Shown here piece by piece: positions 16,062 to 23,382 of a stretch of 64,000 nucleotides of DNA. The stretch's first letter is position 1. Every line of letters starts with the position of its first letter. The position numbers and the translations under genes are program-made. The stretch lies in assembly GCA_030148605.1 (NCBI GenBank), contig JASBTD010000053.1:1-64000 (forward strand). Direction: 5' to 3'. The DNA comes from Erythrobacter sp. (GTDB lineage: Bacteria > Pseudomonadota > Alphaproteobacteria > Sphingomonadales > Sphingomonadaceae). The notes under the pieces are model-generated. The model was not told the DNA's origin, ran no database searches, and saw nothing but the letters and a program-made list of their open reading frames with translations.

Positions 16062-16708
16062 TATTCCGCCTGTTGCCAGATGCCTGCGCATTCCCGGCTG
16101 TTATGCGTTTCGACAAACCGCGCGAGATTGTCTGTCCCTTCGGGCAGTTTCCAGCCGATGGTGAAGCCGAAATGGGCGAAGGCGAACATCAGCAGATCCG
16201 CGAATGTGAACCGGCCCAGCGCCAGATGGTTGCTGCTGCCCAGCTTTTGATCGAACCAGCGCCATTTGGCATCGGACATGGCGGTAAGTTCTAAGCCAGC
16301 GCTTTCGCTGACGACAGCCATGCGCGGCTCAAACATCGGGCGCCCGCTGGTGGCGCGGAAACCCATCGTCATCGGTACTACCACTTCCTGGTCAAACAGC
16401 CGCGCCCATTTGCGCACTTCGGCCCGCTCCAGCGCAGTTTCGCCAAACATATTGGGCGCAGGATGCTCTTCTTCGATGAATTCGCAGATCGGCCAGCTTT
16501 CGGTCAGGCAAGTGCCGTCATCCAGTTCCAGCACTGGCAGAGTTTGCAGCTCGTTCTTTCCGGTCAGGCTGTCGCTCTGGCGGTTCTCGCCCGCGATGAT
16601 GTCATAGTGAACCCGGTCGAAGTCTGCGCCTTCCTTCAGGCCTTTCTCGACCAGGAACATGCGCACCAGGCGCGGATTGGGGCCGAGGCTTGAGTGAAGC
16701 TTTGTCAT
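16061..16708 (-). CDS. glutathione S-transferase family protein
   Basis: The 215-residue protein has an N-terminal thioredoxin-like domain with TLPVLELDDGTCLTESWPIC, whose cis-proline (LPVL) and glutathione-contacting E-S pair are standard for bacterial GSTs, followed by an all-helical domain from about residue 90. In the first helix the segment SSLGPNPRLVRMFLVEKG has Ser and Asn-Pro in the place of the catalytic Ser/Cys region. Bacterial GSTs in catabolic clusters open epoxides, remove halides or cleave ether bonds, or isomerise ring-cleavage products. Its stop overlaps the SDR start, so the two are coupled. Confidence 0.87.
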   Translation of the reverse strand: MTKLHSSLGPNPRLVRMFLVEKGLKEGADFDRVHYDIIAGENRQSDSLTGKNELQTLPVLELDDGTCLTESWPICEFIEEEHPAPNMFGETALERAEVRKWARLFDQEVVVPMTMGFRATSGRPMFEPRMAVVSESAGLELTAMSDAKWRWFDQKLGSSNHLALGRFTFADLLMFAFAHFGFTIGWKLPEGTDNLARFVETHNSRECAGIWQQAE

Positions 16709-16717
16709 GCGAATTCT

Positions 16718-16813
16718 CCTAGCGCATCTGTGTTTGAAGCGACCCTATGCGAGAGTGCGTTTCAGGCAACCCTCACAAATGCGCTAGGCAAATGGGGGCC
16801 GAGATGCGCTAGG
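16718..16813. promoter_or_regulatory. three copies of ATGCGCTAGG in a divergent promoter region
   Basis: The 139 bases between the GST gene and the acyl-CoA dehydrogenase gene contain CCTAGCGCATCT (16718-16729, inverted), AATGCGCTAGG (16778-16788) and AGATGCGCTAGG (16802-16813). The first and third are perfect reverse complements over 12 bases. This arrangement suggests a regulator or sigma-factor site used in both directions. A caution is that GCGCTAGGG-like strings also occur just upstream of other genes in the window (near 2641 and 48772), so the unit may be a promoter element rather than an operator. Confidence 0.5.
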
Positions 16814-16847
16814 GGTATTCGAAAGCAAATACAGCAGGACCTACGCC

Positions 16848-18017
16848 ATGGATTTCCGCCTCACTGATGAACAACGCGAATTGCAGGATGCCGCGCGCAA
16901 ATTTGCCCGCGCCGAATTGCCAGAGCTGGCGCGCGACATGGAAGAGAAGGACTACTCTGTCCCCGCAGACATGCTGCGCAAATATGGCGAGCTGGGGTTT
17001 CTCGGGGTTAACCTGCCGACCGAATATGGCGGGCTGGGGCTGGGCCATGTCGAGGCGTTGTTGGTGCTGGAGGAATTCGCGCAGATCTCGAACGCGGTGG
17101 CTTTTCCGGTGTTCGAAGCGCTGGTTGGCCCGGTGCGCACGATCGAGCGCTTCGGCTCCGACGAGATGAAAGCGCGCATCCTGCCGGAAGTGATCAAAGG
17201 CGAGAGAATCGTCGCGGTCTCGATGTCGGAACCTGATGCGGGAACCGCGCTGACAGACTTGAAGACCCGCGCCGTTGCAGATGGCGATGACTATGTCGTC
17301 AATGGCTACAAGCGCTGGACATCGGGCGGTGGCCATTCGGACTATTATGTTACCTATTGCCGCTACAATGATGAGCCGGGTGCCAAGGGCATCGGTGCGA
17401 TCCTGCTCGAACGCGATGCGCCGGGTATGCAGTTCGGCAAGCGCGAGCAGTTGATGGGTTTTCGCGGGATCGACACTGCCGATTTCGCAATCGAGGATGT
17501 GCGTGTGCCCAAGGAGAATGTGATCGTGGGCGCAGGCGGTTTCGGCAAGCTCATGAGCGCGTTCGGGCTCGAGCGCTGCGGCAATGCCACGCAAAGCCTG
17601 GGGGTTGCCGCCGCCGCGCTGGAACAAGCAACGCAATATGTGCAAGAGCGGCAGGCCTTCGGCAAACCCATCGTCGAATTCCAGGCAGTGCAATTGAAGC
17701 TCGCGGAAATGGCGATGAAGGTTGAGGCTTCGCGGTTGCTGATCCACCGCGCTGCCGCCAATGCCGCGCATCAGGCGGATGGCTTGCCCACGGTTTACGA
17801 AAGCTCGGTCGCCAAATGTTACGCCAATGAAATCGTGCGCGAAGTGACCGCGATGGGCCTGCAAGTGATGGGCGGCTATGGCTATCACAAGGATTACGGG
17901 ATGGAGCAACGCGTGCGCGACGGTTTCGCCTGGGGTATCGCAGGCGGCACCACCGATGTGCAAAAGACCAATATCGCTGCAGCATTGATCGGGCGAAGGT
18001 TTGATCAGCGACGGTAA
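16848..18017 (+). CDS. acyl-CoA dehydrogenase
   Basis: The 389-residue protein has the three-domain acyl-CoA dehydrogenase layout: N-terminal helices (DFRLTDEQRELQDAARKFA), the FAD-binding middle sheet (AVSMSEPDAGTALTDLKTRA, RWTSGGGHSDYYV) and C-terminal helices with the LGVAAAALEQATQYVQERQAFGKP stretch, here split as LGVAAAALEQA and RQAFGKPI. Glu in YGYHKDYGMEQRVRD is positioned as the catalytic base. It forms a trans-2-enoyl-CoA and passes electrons to ETF. It is divergent from the GST-SDR unit and is the right-hand end of the catabolic region, consistent with beta-oxidation of the CoA ester produced by the ligase at 961-2547. Confidence 0.91.
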   Translation: MDFRLTDEQRELQDAARKFARAELPELARDMEEKDYSVPADMLRKYGELGFLGVNLPTEYGGLGLGHVEALLVLEEFAQISNAVAFPVFEALVGPVRTIERFGSDEMKARILPEVIKGERIVAVSMSEPDAGTALTDLKTRAVADGDDYVVNGYKRWTSGGGHSDYYVTYCRYNDEPGAKGIGAILLERDAPGMQFGKREQLMGFRGIDTADFAIEDVRVPKENVIVGAGGFGKLMSAFGLERCGNATQSLGVAAAALEQATQYVQERQAFGKPIVEFQAVQLKLAEMAMKVEASRLLIHRAAANAAHQADGLPTVYESSVAKCYANEIVREVTAMGLQVMGGYGYHKDYGMEQRVRDGFAWGIAGGTTDVQKTNIAAALIGRRFDQRR

Positions 18018-18057
18018 GTGATTGACCTTCCGAACCGTATTGCCCATCTAAGGCACT

Positions 18058-18597
18058 ATGGATGAGAACACTGATGCGGCGCCCCCTGCCGCCGATCCCG
18101 CCGCTGTGCAGACACCCGTGGTCGAAACCCATGGCGACGATCAGGCGCTGACTGAACTGCACCCCAATTACAAATCCGCGCTGCGTGTGGAAGCGACGCT
18201 GGCTTCGATCCCCTTCCTGATCGGCGCATTCGTGCTTGAAGTGCAGGCGATCCTGCCGCCCGCGGTGATCATGGCTCCGGTCGCCTTGCTGGCACTCGCT
18301 TTCATTATCCGCCTGCCTTCGCGCCGGTTTTACGCGCGTGGCTATGCGATGAGCACAGACCGGCTGCGCGTGGTGCGTGGTTTGCTGTTCCGGCATGACA
18401 CAGTGGTGCCGTTTGGCCGCGTGCAGCATATTGACGTAAATCAGGGGCCGATCGACCGTTTCTTCGGCATCGCCACGCTCACCTTGCATACCGCAGGATC
18501 GCATAATGCCTCTGTCAACCTGTCGGGGCTGGGCGAACAGCTGGCGCGCGACATGCGTGAGGAGATCCGCAGCCATATCAAGCGCGAGGCCCTGTGA
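18058..18597 (+). CDS. PH domain-containing membrane protein (YdbS-like)
   Basis: The 179-residue protein has an acidic, proline- and alanine-rich N-terminus, two adjacent transmembrane segments (LASIPFLIGAFVLEVQAI and VIMAPVALLALAFIIRL) and a C-terminal bacterial PH (bPH2) domain with YAMSTDRLRVVRGLLFRHD and GRVQHIDVNQGPIDRFFG. This is the small partner of a conserved two-gene unit, YdbS-YdbT in Bacillus, whose role is only partly known and linked to envelope stress and bacteriocin resistance there. Its 3' end overlaps the larger PH protein by four bases (GTGA), so the two are made together. Confidence 0.85.
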   Translation: MDENTDAAPPAADPAAVQTPVVETHGDDQALTELHPNYKSALRVEATLASIPFLIGAFVLEVQAILPPAVIMAPVALLALAFIIRLPSRRFYARGYAMSTDRLRVVRGLLFRHDTVVPFGRVQHIDVNQGPIDRFFGIATLTLHTAGSHNASVNLSGLGEQLARDMREEIRSHIKREAL

Positions 18598-20195
18598 CAG
18601 ACGAGGTTGGCAAGGATATCCAGGCCAGCGCCTCGGGCGTTCCGCGCACGGCGGCTGCGGCCAAGGCTAATGCGACCAAGGCTGATGCGGCCAAGGCTGA
18701 TGCAACGGATGAGCCGCGCCGCACAGCGCCCATCGGCCTTGTTGTCAGCGCTATCGGTGCATTGCGACAAACGATCGTGCCGCTGGTTATCGGCGGATTC
18801 GCCTTTCGCGAAGAACTGGGCGCGCTGGGCGGGCTCGCTTTCCTTTTGCTGGCGATCATCGCGGTCAATATGGGGGTCGCTTACCTGCGCTGGCTGCGCC
18901 TCACCTACACCACCGGGGCAGAAGATATCCGCGTTGAAAGCGGCATCGTCAGCCGCGCCGCGCGTTCTGTCCCCTATGAACGGATTCAGGATGTCAGCCT
19001 GGAGCAGAAACTGTTGCCGCGGCTGTTCGGGCTGGTGGAAGTCAAGTTCGAGACCGGGGCAGGCGGGGCAGACGATCTCAAGCTTGCCTACCTGACAGAA
19101 AGCGAGGGCGAAGCGCTGCGTCACCTGATCCGCGAGCGCCGCGATGAAGAGGCCGCAAAAACCACTGATCTTGCTGGCGAAGCCGAGATTGAAGAGAGTG
19201 GCGAAGTCCTCTTCTCAATGGATAGTCGGCGGCTTTTCACCTTCGGTCTGTTCGAATTCTCCTTGGCGGTGTTCGCGGTCCTCGGCGGTCTCTTGCAATA
19301 TGTCGACACCATTGTCGGGATCGAGCTTTGGGACCCCGATCTGTGGCAGGGCTGGATCGAAAGCCAGAGCGGCTGGCTTTCCAGCTTTGGCTTTGTTGCG
19401 CAGATCGCCGGCGTGGTCGCGGGGGTTATCGCGCTTTTGATCGTGGGTTCGGCAACCGGCCTTGTGCGCACCTTCCTGCGCGATTGGGAATTCGTGCTGG
19501 AAAAGACCGCGCGCGGGTTCCGCCGCCGCCGCGGCATGTTCACCCGCACTGATGTCGTGATGCCGGTGCACCGCGTGCAAGCGCTGGTGCTGGGCACGGG
19601 CTGGCTGCGCTACCGCTTTGGCTGGCATGGCTTGAAGTTCGTCAGCCTGGCGCAGGATGCCGGGGCGCAGAACCACGATGTTGCGCCTTTTGCGCAGCTC
19701 GAAGAAATCAATCCGATCGTTCGTGCTGCTGGTTTCGAGCCGCCTAGCGAAAGCCTCGACTGGCATCATGCGAGCCGCAAATACCGCTTTGACAGCGCGG
19801 CGATCGAAGGCGGCTTCTTCGCTTTGGCCGCGATTCCGGTGGCGATTTTTGCCCCTCTGCCGTTTGCGCTGATTCCGCTTGGACTGGCGATCTTCTTTGC
19901 TGCAGCAAACCTTTATGCCTGGCAGTTCCATCGCCACGCCTTGAGCGCCAACCAGGTGTTCGGGCGCAAGGGCCTGCTCTCTCCGACAACGCGGATCGCC
20001 TCGCGGGTGAAGCTGCATTCGGTCGAGATCGTGCAAGGCCCGATTGCCCAGCGGCGCGGCTATGCCACGCTGGCGCTAGGCCTTGCCGGCGGGGCTTTCG
20101 CAATCCCCGGACTGCCGCTCGCCCGCGCGCGCGAACTCAGGGCTGCGATCCTTGACAGTATCGCCGCGCGCGATTTTTCAGAGCTGGCGCGATAG
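18594..20195 (+). CDS. PH domain-containing membrane protein (YdbT-like)
   Basis: The 533-residue protein starts at a GTG overlapping the preceding stop. It has three bPH2 modules, each marked by an R-x-x-x-V-P/M-x-x-R-x-Q pattern (SVPYERIQDVSLEQ, VVMPVHRVQALVLG, SRVKLHSVEIVQGP), separated by pairs of transmembrane helices, as in YdbT. The first 45 residues contain an imperfect five-residue repeat rich in K-A-D/N-A, encoded by three tandem 15-base units at about 18655-18705, which looks like a flexible linker before the first membrane helix. It is expected to work with the small PH protein in the inner membrane. Confidence 0.86.
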   Translation: MTDEVGKDIQASASGVPRTAAAAKANATKADAAKADATDEPRRTAPIGLVVSAIGALRQTIVPLVIGGFAFREELGALGGLAFLLLAIIAVNMGVAYLRWLRLTYTTGAEDIRVESGIVSRAARSVPYERIQDVSLEQKLLPRLFGLVEVKFETGAGGADDLKLAYLTESEGEALRHLIRERRDEEAAKTTDLAGEAEIEESGEVLFSMDSRRLFTFGLFEFSLAVFAVLGGLLQYVDTIVGIELWDPDLWQGWIESQSGWLSSFGFVAQIAGVVAGVIALLIVGSATGLVRTFLRDWEFVLEKTARGFRRRRGMFTRTDVVMPVHRVQALVLGTGWLRYRFGWHGLKFVSLAQDAGAQNHDVAPFAQLEEINPIVRAAGFEPPSESLDWHHASRKYRFDSAAIEGGFFALAAIPVAIFAPLPFALIPLGLAIFFAAANLYAWQFHRHALSANQVFGRKGLLSPTTRIASRVKLHSVEIVQGPIAQRRGYATLALGLAGGAFAIPGLPLARARELRAAILDSIAARDFSELAR

Positions 20196-20198
20196 AGC

Positions 20199-20507
20199 CT
20201 ATTCCGCGCGCAGATCGGCCCATTCGGGGTTCGTGCGAAATTTCGCTTCTACATAGGAGCATTGCGGCACGATCTTGAAGCCTTGTTCCCGCGCGTCGGA
20301 AACCAGCCGGTCGACCAGTTGTGCGGCGATCCCGCGCCCGCCAATCTCGCTGGGAACGACGGTGTGCGTCGCAACCCGCACATTGTCGCCGCGCGGCTCC
20401 CACTCAAGATAGCCGGTCGCGTTCTCGCCTTCAGGCTGTGCGATATATTTCCCGCCTTCATGCAAAGCATGATGGGTAATCGTCACAGGGGCGCGGCGGT
20501 CAGTCAT
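20199..20507 (-). CDS. GNAT-type N-acetyltransferase (YjdJ/GTNAT-like)
   Basis: The 102-residue protein is a short one-domain acetyltransferase fold with ATGYLEWE, HTVVPSEIGGRGIAAQLVDR (the acetyl-CoA pyrophosphate loop G-G-x-G-x-A is GGRGIA) and IVPQCSYVEAKF. The C-x-Y...F-x-x-N/H-P-E ending is typical of the small Yjdj-like GNAT group. Two in-frame ATGs lie at 20513 and 20507; the second has AAGGAG at a seven-base spacing, while the first is almost on top of it, so 20507 is chosen. The acceptor is unknown. It is convergent with the PH protein gene (three bases between stops) and divergent from the aldolase. Confidence 0.85.
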   Translation of the reverse strand: MTDRRAPVTITHHALHEGGKYIAQPEGENATGYLEWEPRGDNVRVATHTVVPSEIGGRGIAAQLVDRLVSDAREQGFKIVPQCSYVEAKFRTNPEWADLRAE

Positions 20508-20558
20508 CTGCATGCTCCTTCTTGCCATCAACGCGAGACCGGCTAGAGGCGTTCCGTG

Positions 20559-21557
20559 ATGAGCAAATTCCTGTCTGACAACGCCGCCACAGTCCATCCC
20601 AAACTTTGGGATGCGATGCGCGCGGCGGACAGTCCGGACTTGCCGTATGATGGCGATGCCCTGAGCCAGACGCTGGACGATCGCTTTTCCGAAGTGTTCG
20701 GGCGCGAATGCGCAGCGATCTGGATCGCGACCGGGACTGCTGCCAATTGCCTTGCGCTTGCGACGATGTGCCAGCCGCATGGCGGCGTGGTGTGCCATGA
20801 AGAAGCGCATATCGAAGTGGATGAAGGCGGCGCACCGGGATTCTACCTGCATGGCGCAAAGCTGATGCTGGCTGAGGGGAAAAGCGCCAAGCTGACCCCT
20901 GCCGATATTGCTGCGGTTCTCGACCCGATCCGCGACGATGTGCATCAGGTGCAAGCGCATGCGATCTCGATCACGCAAGCGAGCGAGTATGGCTGTTCCT
21001 ACCGGCCCGGCGAGCTTGCGGCGCTGGGTGAGTTCGCAAAGGCGCGCGGGCTAGGCCTGCATATGGACGGCGCGCGGTTCGCCAATGCGGTGGCATTCCT
21101 GGGCGGTTCGCCAGCGGATGCAGTGGGCCCGTGCGACACGCTCGCATTCGGCTGCATCAAGAATGGCGGGATGAGCGCGGAAGCGCTGGTGATGTTCGAT
21201 CCCGCGCAGGCCGACCTCGTCAAGTATCGCCGCAAGCGTGGTGGGCATTTGCAATGCAAGGGCCGCTATCAGGCAGCGCAAATTCTCGCGATGCTCGATG
21301 GCGATCTGTGGCTGGAAAATGCGCGTGCGGCCAATGCGGCGGCGGCAGAGATCGCTGCAGCATGCGGCGAACGGCTGATGCATCCGGTTGAAGCGAATGA
21401 GTTGTTCGTGCGGCTTTCAGCGGCGGAACGCGCGGTGCTGCGTAGCCAGGGCTTCGAGTTTTACGATTGGGGCGATGATGCCGCGCGGTTCGTTACCGCC
21501 TGGAACACGCCTCAGGAACACGCTGTGGCGCTGGCAAAAGCGATTGCATCCTTATGA
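20559..21557 (+). CDS. low-specificity threonine aldolase family (beta-eliminating lyase fold)
   Basis: The 332-residue protein is a fold-type I PLP enzyme with the GTAANCLAL cofactor phosphate loop, the HEEAHIEVDE segment that stacks on the ring, HMDGARFANAV carrying the Asp that contacts the pyridine nitrogen, and the Schiff-base lysine in FGCIKNGGM. It would cleave L-threonine or L-allo-threonine to glycine and acetaldehyde, or a related beta-hydroxy amino acid. A GTG one codon upstream is the alternative start. It is coupled to the following transporter by an ATGA overlap. Confidence 0.9.
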   Translation: MSKFLSDNAATVHPKLWDAMRAADSPDLPYDGDALSQTLDDRFSEVFGRECAAIWIATGTAANCLALATMCQPHGGVVCHEEAHIEVDEGGAPGFYLHGAKLMLAEGKSAKLTPADIAAVLDPIRDDVHQVQAHAISITQASEYGCSYRPGELAALGEFAKARGLGLHMDGARFANAVAFLGGSPADAVGPCDTLAFGCIKNGGMSAEALVMFDPAQADLVKYRRKRGGHLQCKGRYQAAQILAMLDGDLWLENARAANAAAAEIAAACGERLMHPVEANELFVRLSAAERAVLRSQGFEFYDWGDDAARFVTAWNTPQEHAVALAKAIASL

Positions 21558-22522
21558 GCGGCACTGACGCGCAGAGCATGCTGCGCCCCGCTGTCATTCT
21601 CCCGTTCCTGCTGACCGGCACGATCTGGGGCTCGACCTGGCTGGTGATCACCGGGCAGATCGACGGCGTGCCTGCGGCATGGTCTGTGTTTTACCGTTTC
21701 GCGCTGGCGACTCCGGCGCTGTTTCTGGTCGCGCTATTGATGAAGCGGCGGCTCAAGCTGACGCGGCCTGAACATGTGCTGGCGGCCATCGTCGGCCTGT
21801 TCCAGTTCAGCGGCAACTTCCTGTTCGTCTATCACTCGGAGCTTTACGTCACTTCCGGCATCGTCGCGATGATGTTCGCGCTGCTGATGGTGCCCAATGC
21901 CTTTTTCGCGCGCATATTCCTGGGCGAACGGGTGCAAACGGGGTTCGTCATCGGCAGCCTTGTGGCGATTATCGGCGTGTCATTCCTGCTAGTGCACGAA
22001 TGGCGCGCAAACCCCGATGCGGGCGTGGTCGGCGGCAATGTAGCGCTTGGCATCTTTCTGGCGATGCTGGGCATCCTCTCGGCTTCAGTGGCGAATGTGA
22101 TTCAGGCGAACCCGACCGGGCGCGCCGTGCCGATGGTCAGCCTGCTGGCCTGGGCCATGCTCTATGGCACGCTGTTTGATCTGGGTTTTGCGTTTGTGAC
22201 GGCAGGTCCGCCGCCGTTCCCAAACAATCCCGATTACTGGCTGGGAATTGTCTATCTGGCGCTGATCGGTTCCGTCATCACTTTCCCGCTGCATTACAAT
22301 CTCGTGCGAGAGATTGGCGCGGGGCGCACCGCCTATAATTCGATCCTGACGATCTCTGTCGCCATGCTGCTGTCGACCATCTTCGAAGGCTATAAATGGA
22401 CCGGACTGACCATTGCCGGGATGGTGCTGGCGGTGCTGGGCATGCTGATTGCCTTGAAGGCGCGCCGGCAGAAAGCAATCCAAGTTCAGCAATCCGCCGC
22501 CCTGAGGCATGATGTCGACTAA
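21554..22522 (+). CDS. EamA/DMT-family transporter
   Basis: This 322-residue protein has ten hydrophobic helices in two EamA repeats, starting at PFLLTGTIWGSTWLVITGQ (the G-S-T-W-x-x-x motif of helix 1) and again around residue 160. Members export or import amino acids and small metabolites across the inner membrane. The four-base overlap with the aldolase gene suggests an amino-acid-related substrate, for instance an exported amino acid, but this is inference from context only. Confidence 0.85.
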   Translation: MSGTDAQSMLRPAVILPFLLTGTIWGSTWLVITGQIDGVPAAWSVFYRFALATPALFLVALLMKRRLKLTRPEHVLAAIVGLFQFSGNFLFVYHSELYVTSGIVAMMFALLMVPNAFFARIFLGERVQTGFVIGSLVAIIGVSFLLVHEWRANPDAGVVGGNVALGIFLAMLGILSASVANVIQANPTGRAVPMVSLLAWAMLYGTLFDLGFAFVTAGPPPFPNNPDYWLGIVYLALIGSVITFPLHYNLVREIGAGRTAYNSILTISVAMLLSTIFEGYKWTGLTIAGMVLAVLGMLIALKARRQKAIQVQQSAALRHDVD

Positions 22523-22534
22523 TCTGTTCTGACC

Positions 22535-23329
22535 TCAAGCCAGGCTGAGCAAGCCTTCCTTGTAGGTAGGATACTTCGGTTCCCAGCCTAGAATGCGCTT
22601 CGCCTTGCCATTCGCCACCCGCCGGTTCTCGGCATAAAATCCGCGCGCCATTTCACTAAGGTTTGCTTCCTCCAGCGTTTGCATCGCCGGCGGATCAAGG
22701 CCCTGCAACCGACATGCCTCTTCTGTCACGGCGTTGCCGCTGGCAGGCAGGTTGTCGCCCAGATTATATGCGCCGGCAGGAGCTCCTGTCTCGATTGCAG
22801 CGATCACGCCGGAGACGATGTCCTCCACATGCACGCGGCTGAAGACTTGCCCCGGAATATCGATCCGCCTTGCCTTGCCTTCGCGCACCCGGTCGAGCGC
22901 GCTTCGCCCCGGCCCGTAGATGCCGGGCAAGCGGAACACTCTTGCGCCCAGCTCGATCCACTTCGCATCGGCTTCTGCGCGGGCATTGCGGCGGCCTTCG
23001 CTGCTCTCGGCAATTGTCGGCGTGCTTTCATCCACCCATGCGCCTTGCTGGTCGCCATAGACCCCGGTTGACGACAGATAGCCGATCCATTGGCCAGCCA
23101 GCGCGTCGCCATAGCGCGCCAGCACAGGATCTTCGCCCGCTGCACGATCAGGCGGAACGGAGGAAAGCACATGGCTGGCCTCGCGCAAGGCGGCGCGCAC
23201 TGCGTGCTCATCGTCGAATTCGAGATTGCCTTGGCTGCCTGTCGCATCGATGGCCCATCCGCGCGCTTTCAGCGCATCGGCCACACGGCCCGCCGTGTAA
23301 CCCAGCCCGAAGATCAGCATTTGCTTCAT
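22535..23329 (-). CDS. NAD(P)-binding SDR/epimerase (YeeZ-like)
   Basis: The 264-residue protein begins MKQMLIFGLGYTAGRVADAL, where G-L-G-Y-T-A-G is the glycine-rich loop of the YeeZ-type extended SDRs. YLSSTGVYG and FRLPGIYGPGR follow, as in nucleoside-sugar epimerase relatives. The Tyr-x-x-x-Lys pair is not clearly present: the segment after YG is DQQGAWV. The substrate is unknown. The Met at 23329 is preferred to a start 11 codons upstream because the glycine loop then lies at residues 8-14. It is divergent from pepN with a 53-base gap. Confidence 0.82.
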   Translation of the reverse strand: MKQMLIFGLGYTAGRVADALKARGWAIDATGSQGNLEFDDEHAVRAALREASHVLSSVPPDRAAGEDPVLARYGDALAGQWIGYLSSTGVYGDQQGAWVDESTPTIAESSEGRRNARAEADAKWIELGARVFRLPGIYGPGRSALDRVREGKARRIDIPGQVFSRVHVEDIVSGVIAAIETGAPAGAYNLGDNLPASGNAVTEEACRLQGLDPPAMQTLEEANLSEMARGFYAENRRVANGKAKRILGWEPKYPTYKEGLLSLA

Positions 23330-23382
23330 TGCAAGCCATCTAAGCGTTGGACAGCGGCGCAAAGCAACCTAAATCGGCAGCC

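Noticed and set aside
20508-20978. N-terminal extension of the GNAT gene to 259 codons
   Set aside because: The extension is antisense to the threonine aldolase gene. The short 102-residue form has the proper ribosome-binding site and normal family length.
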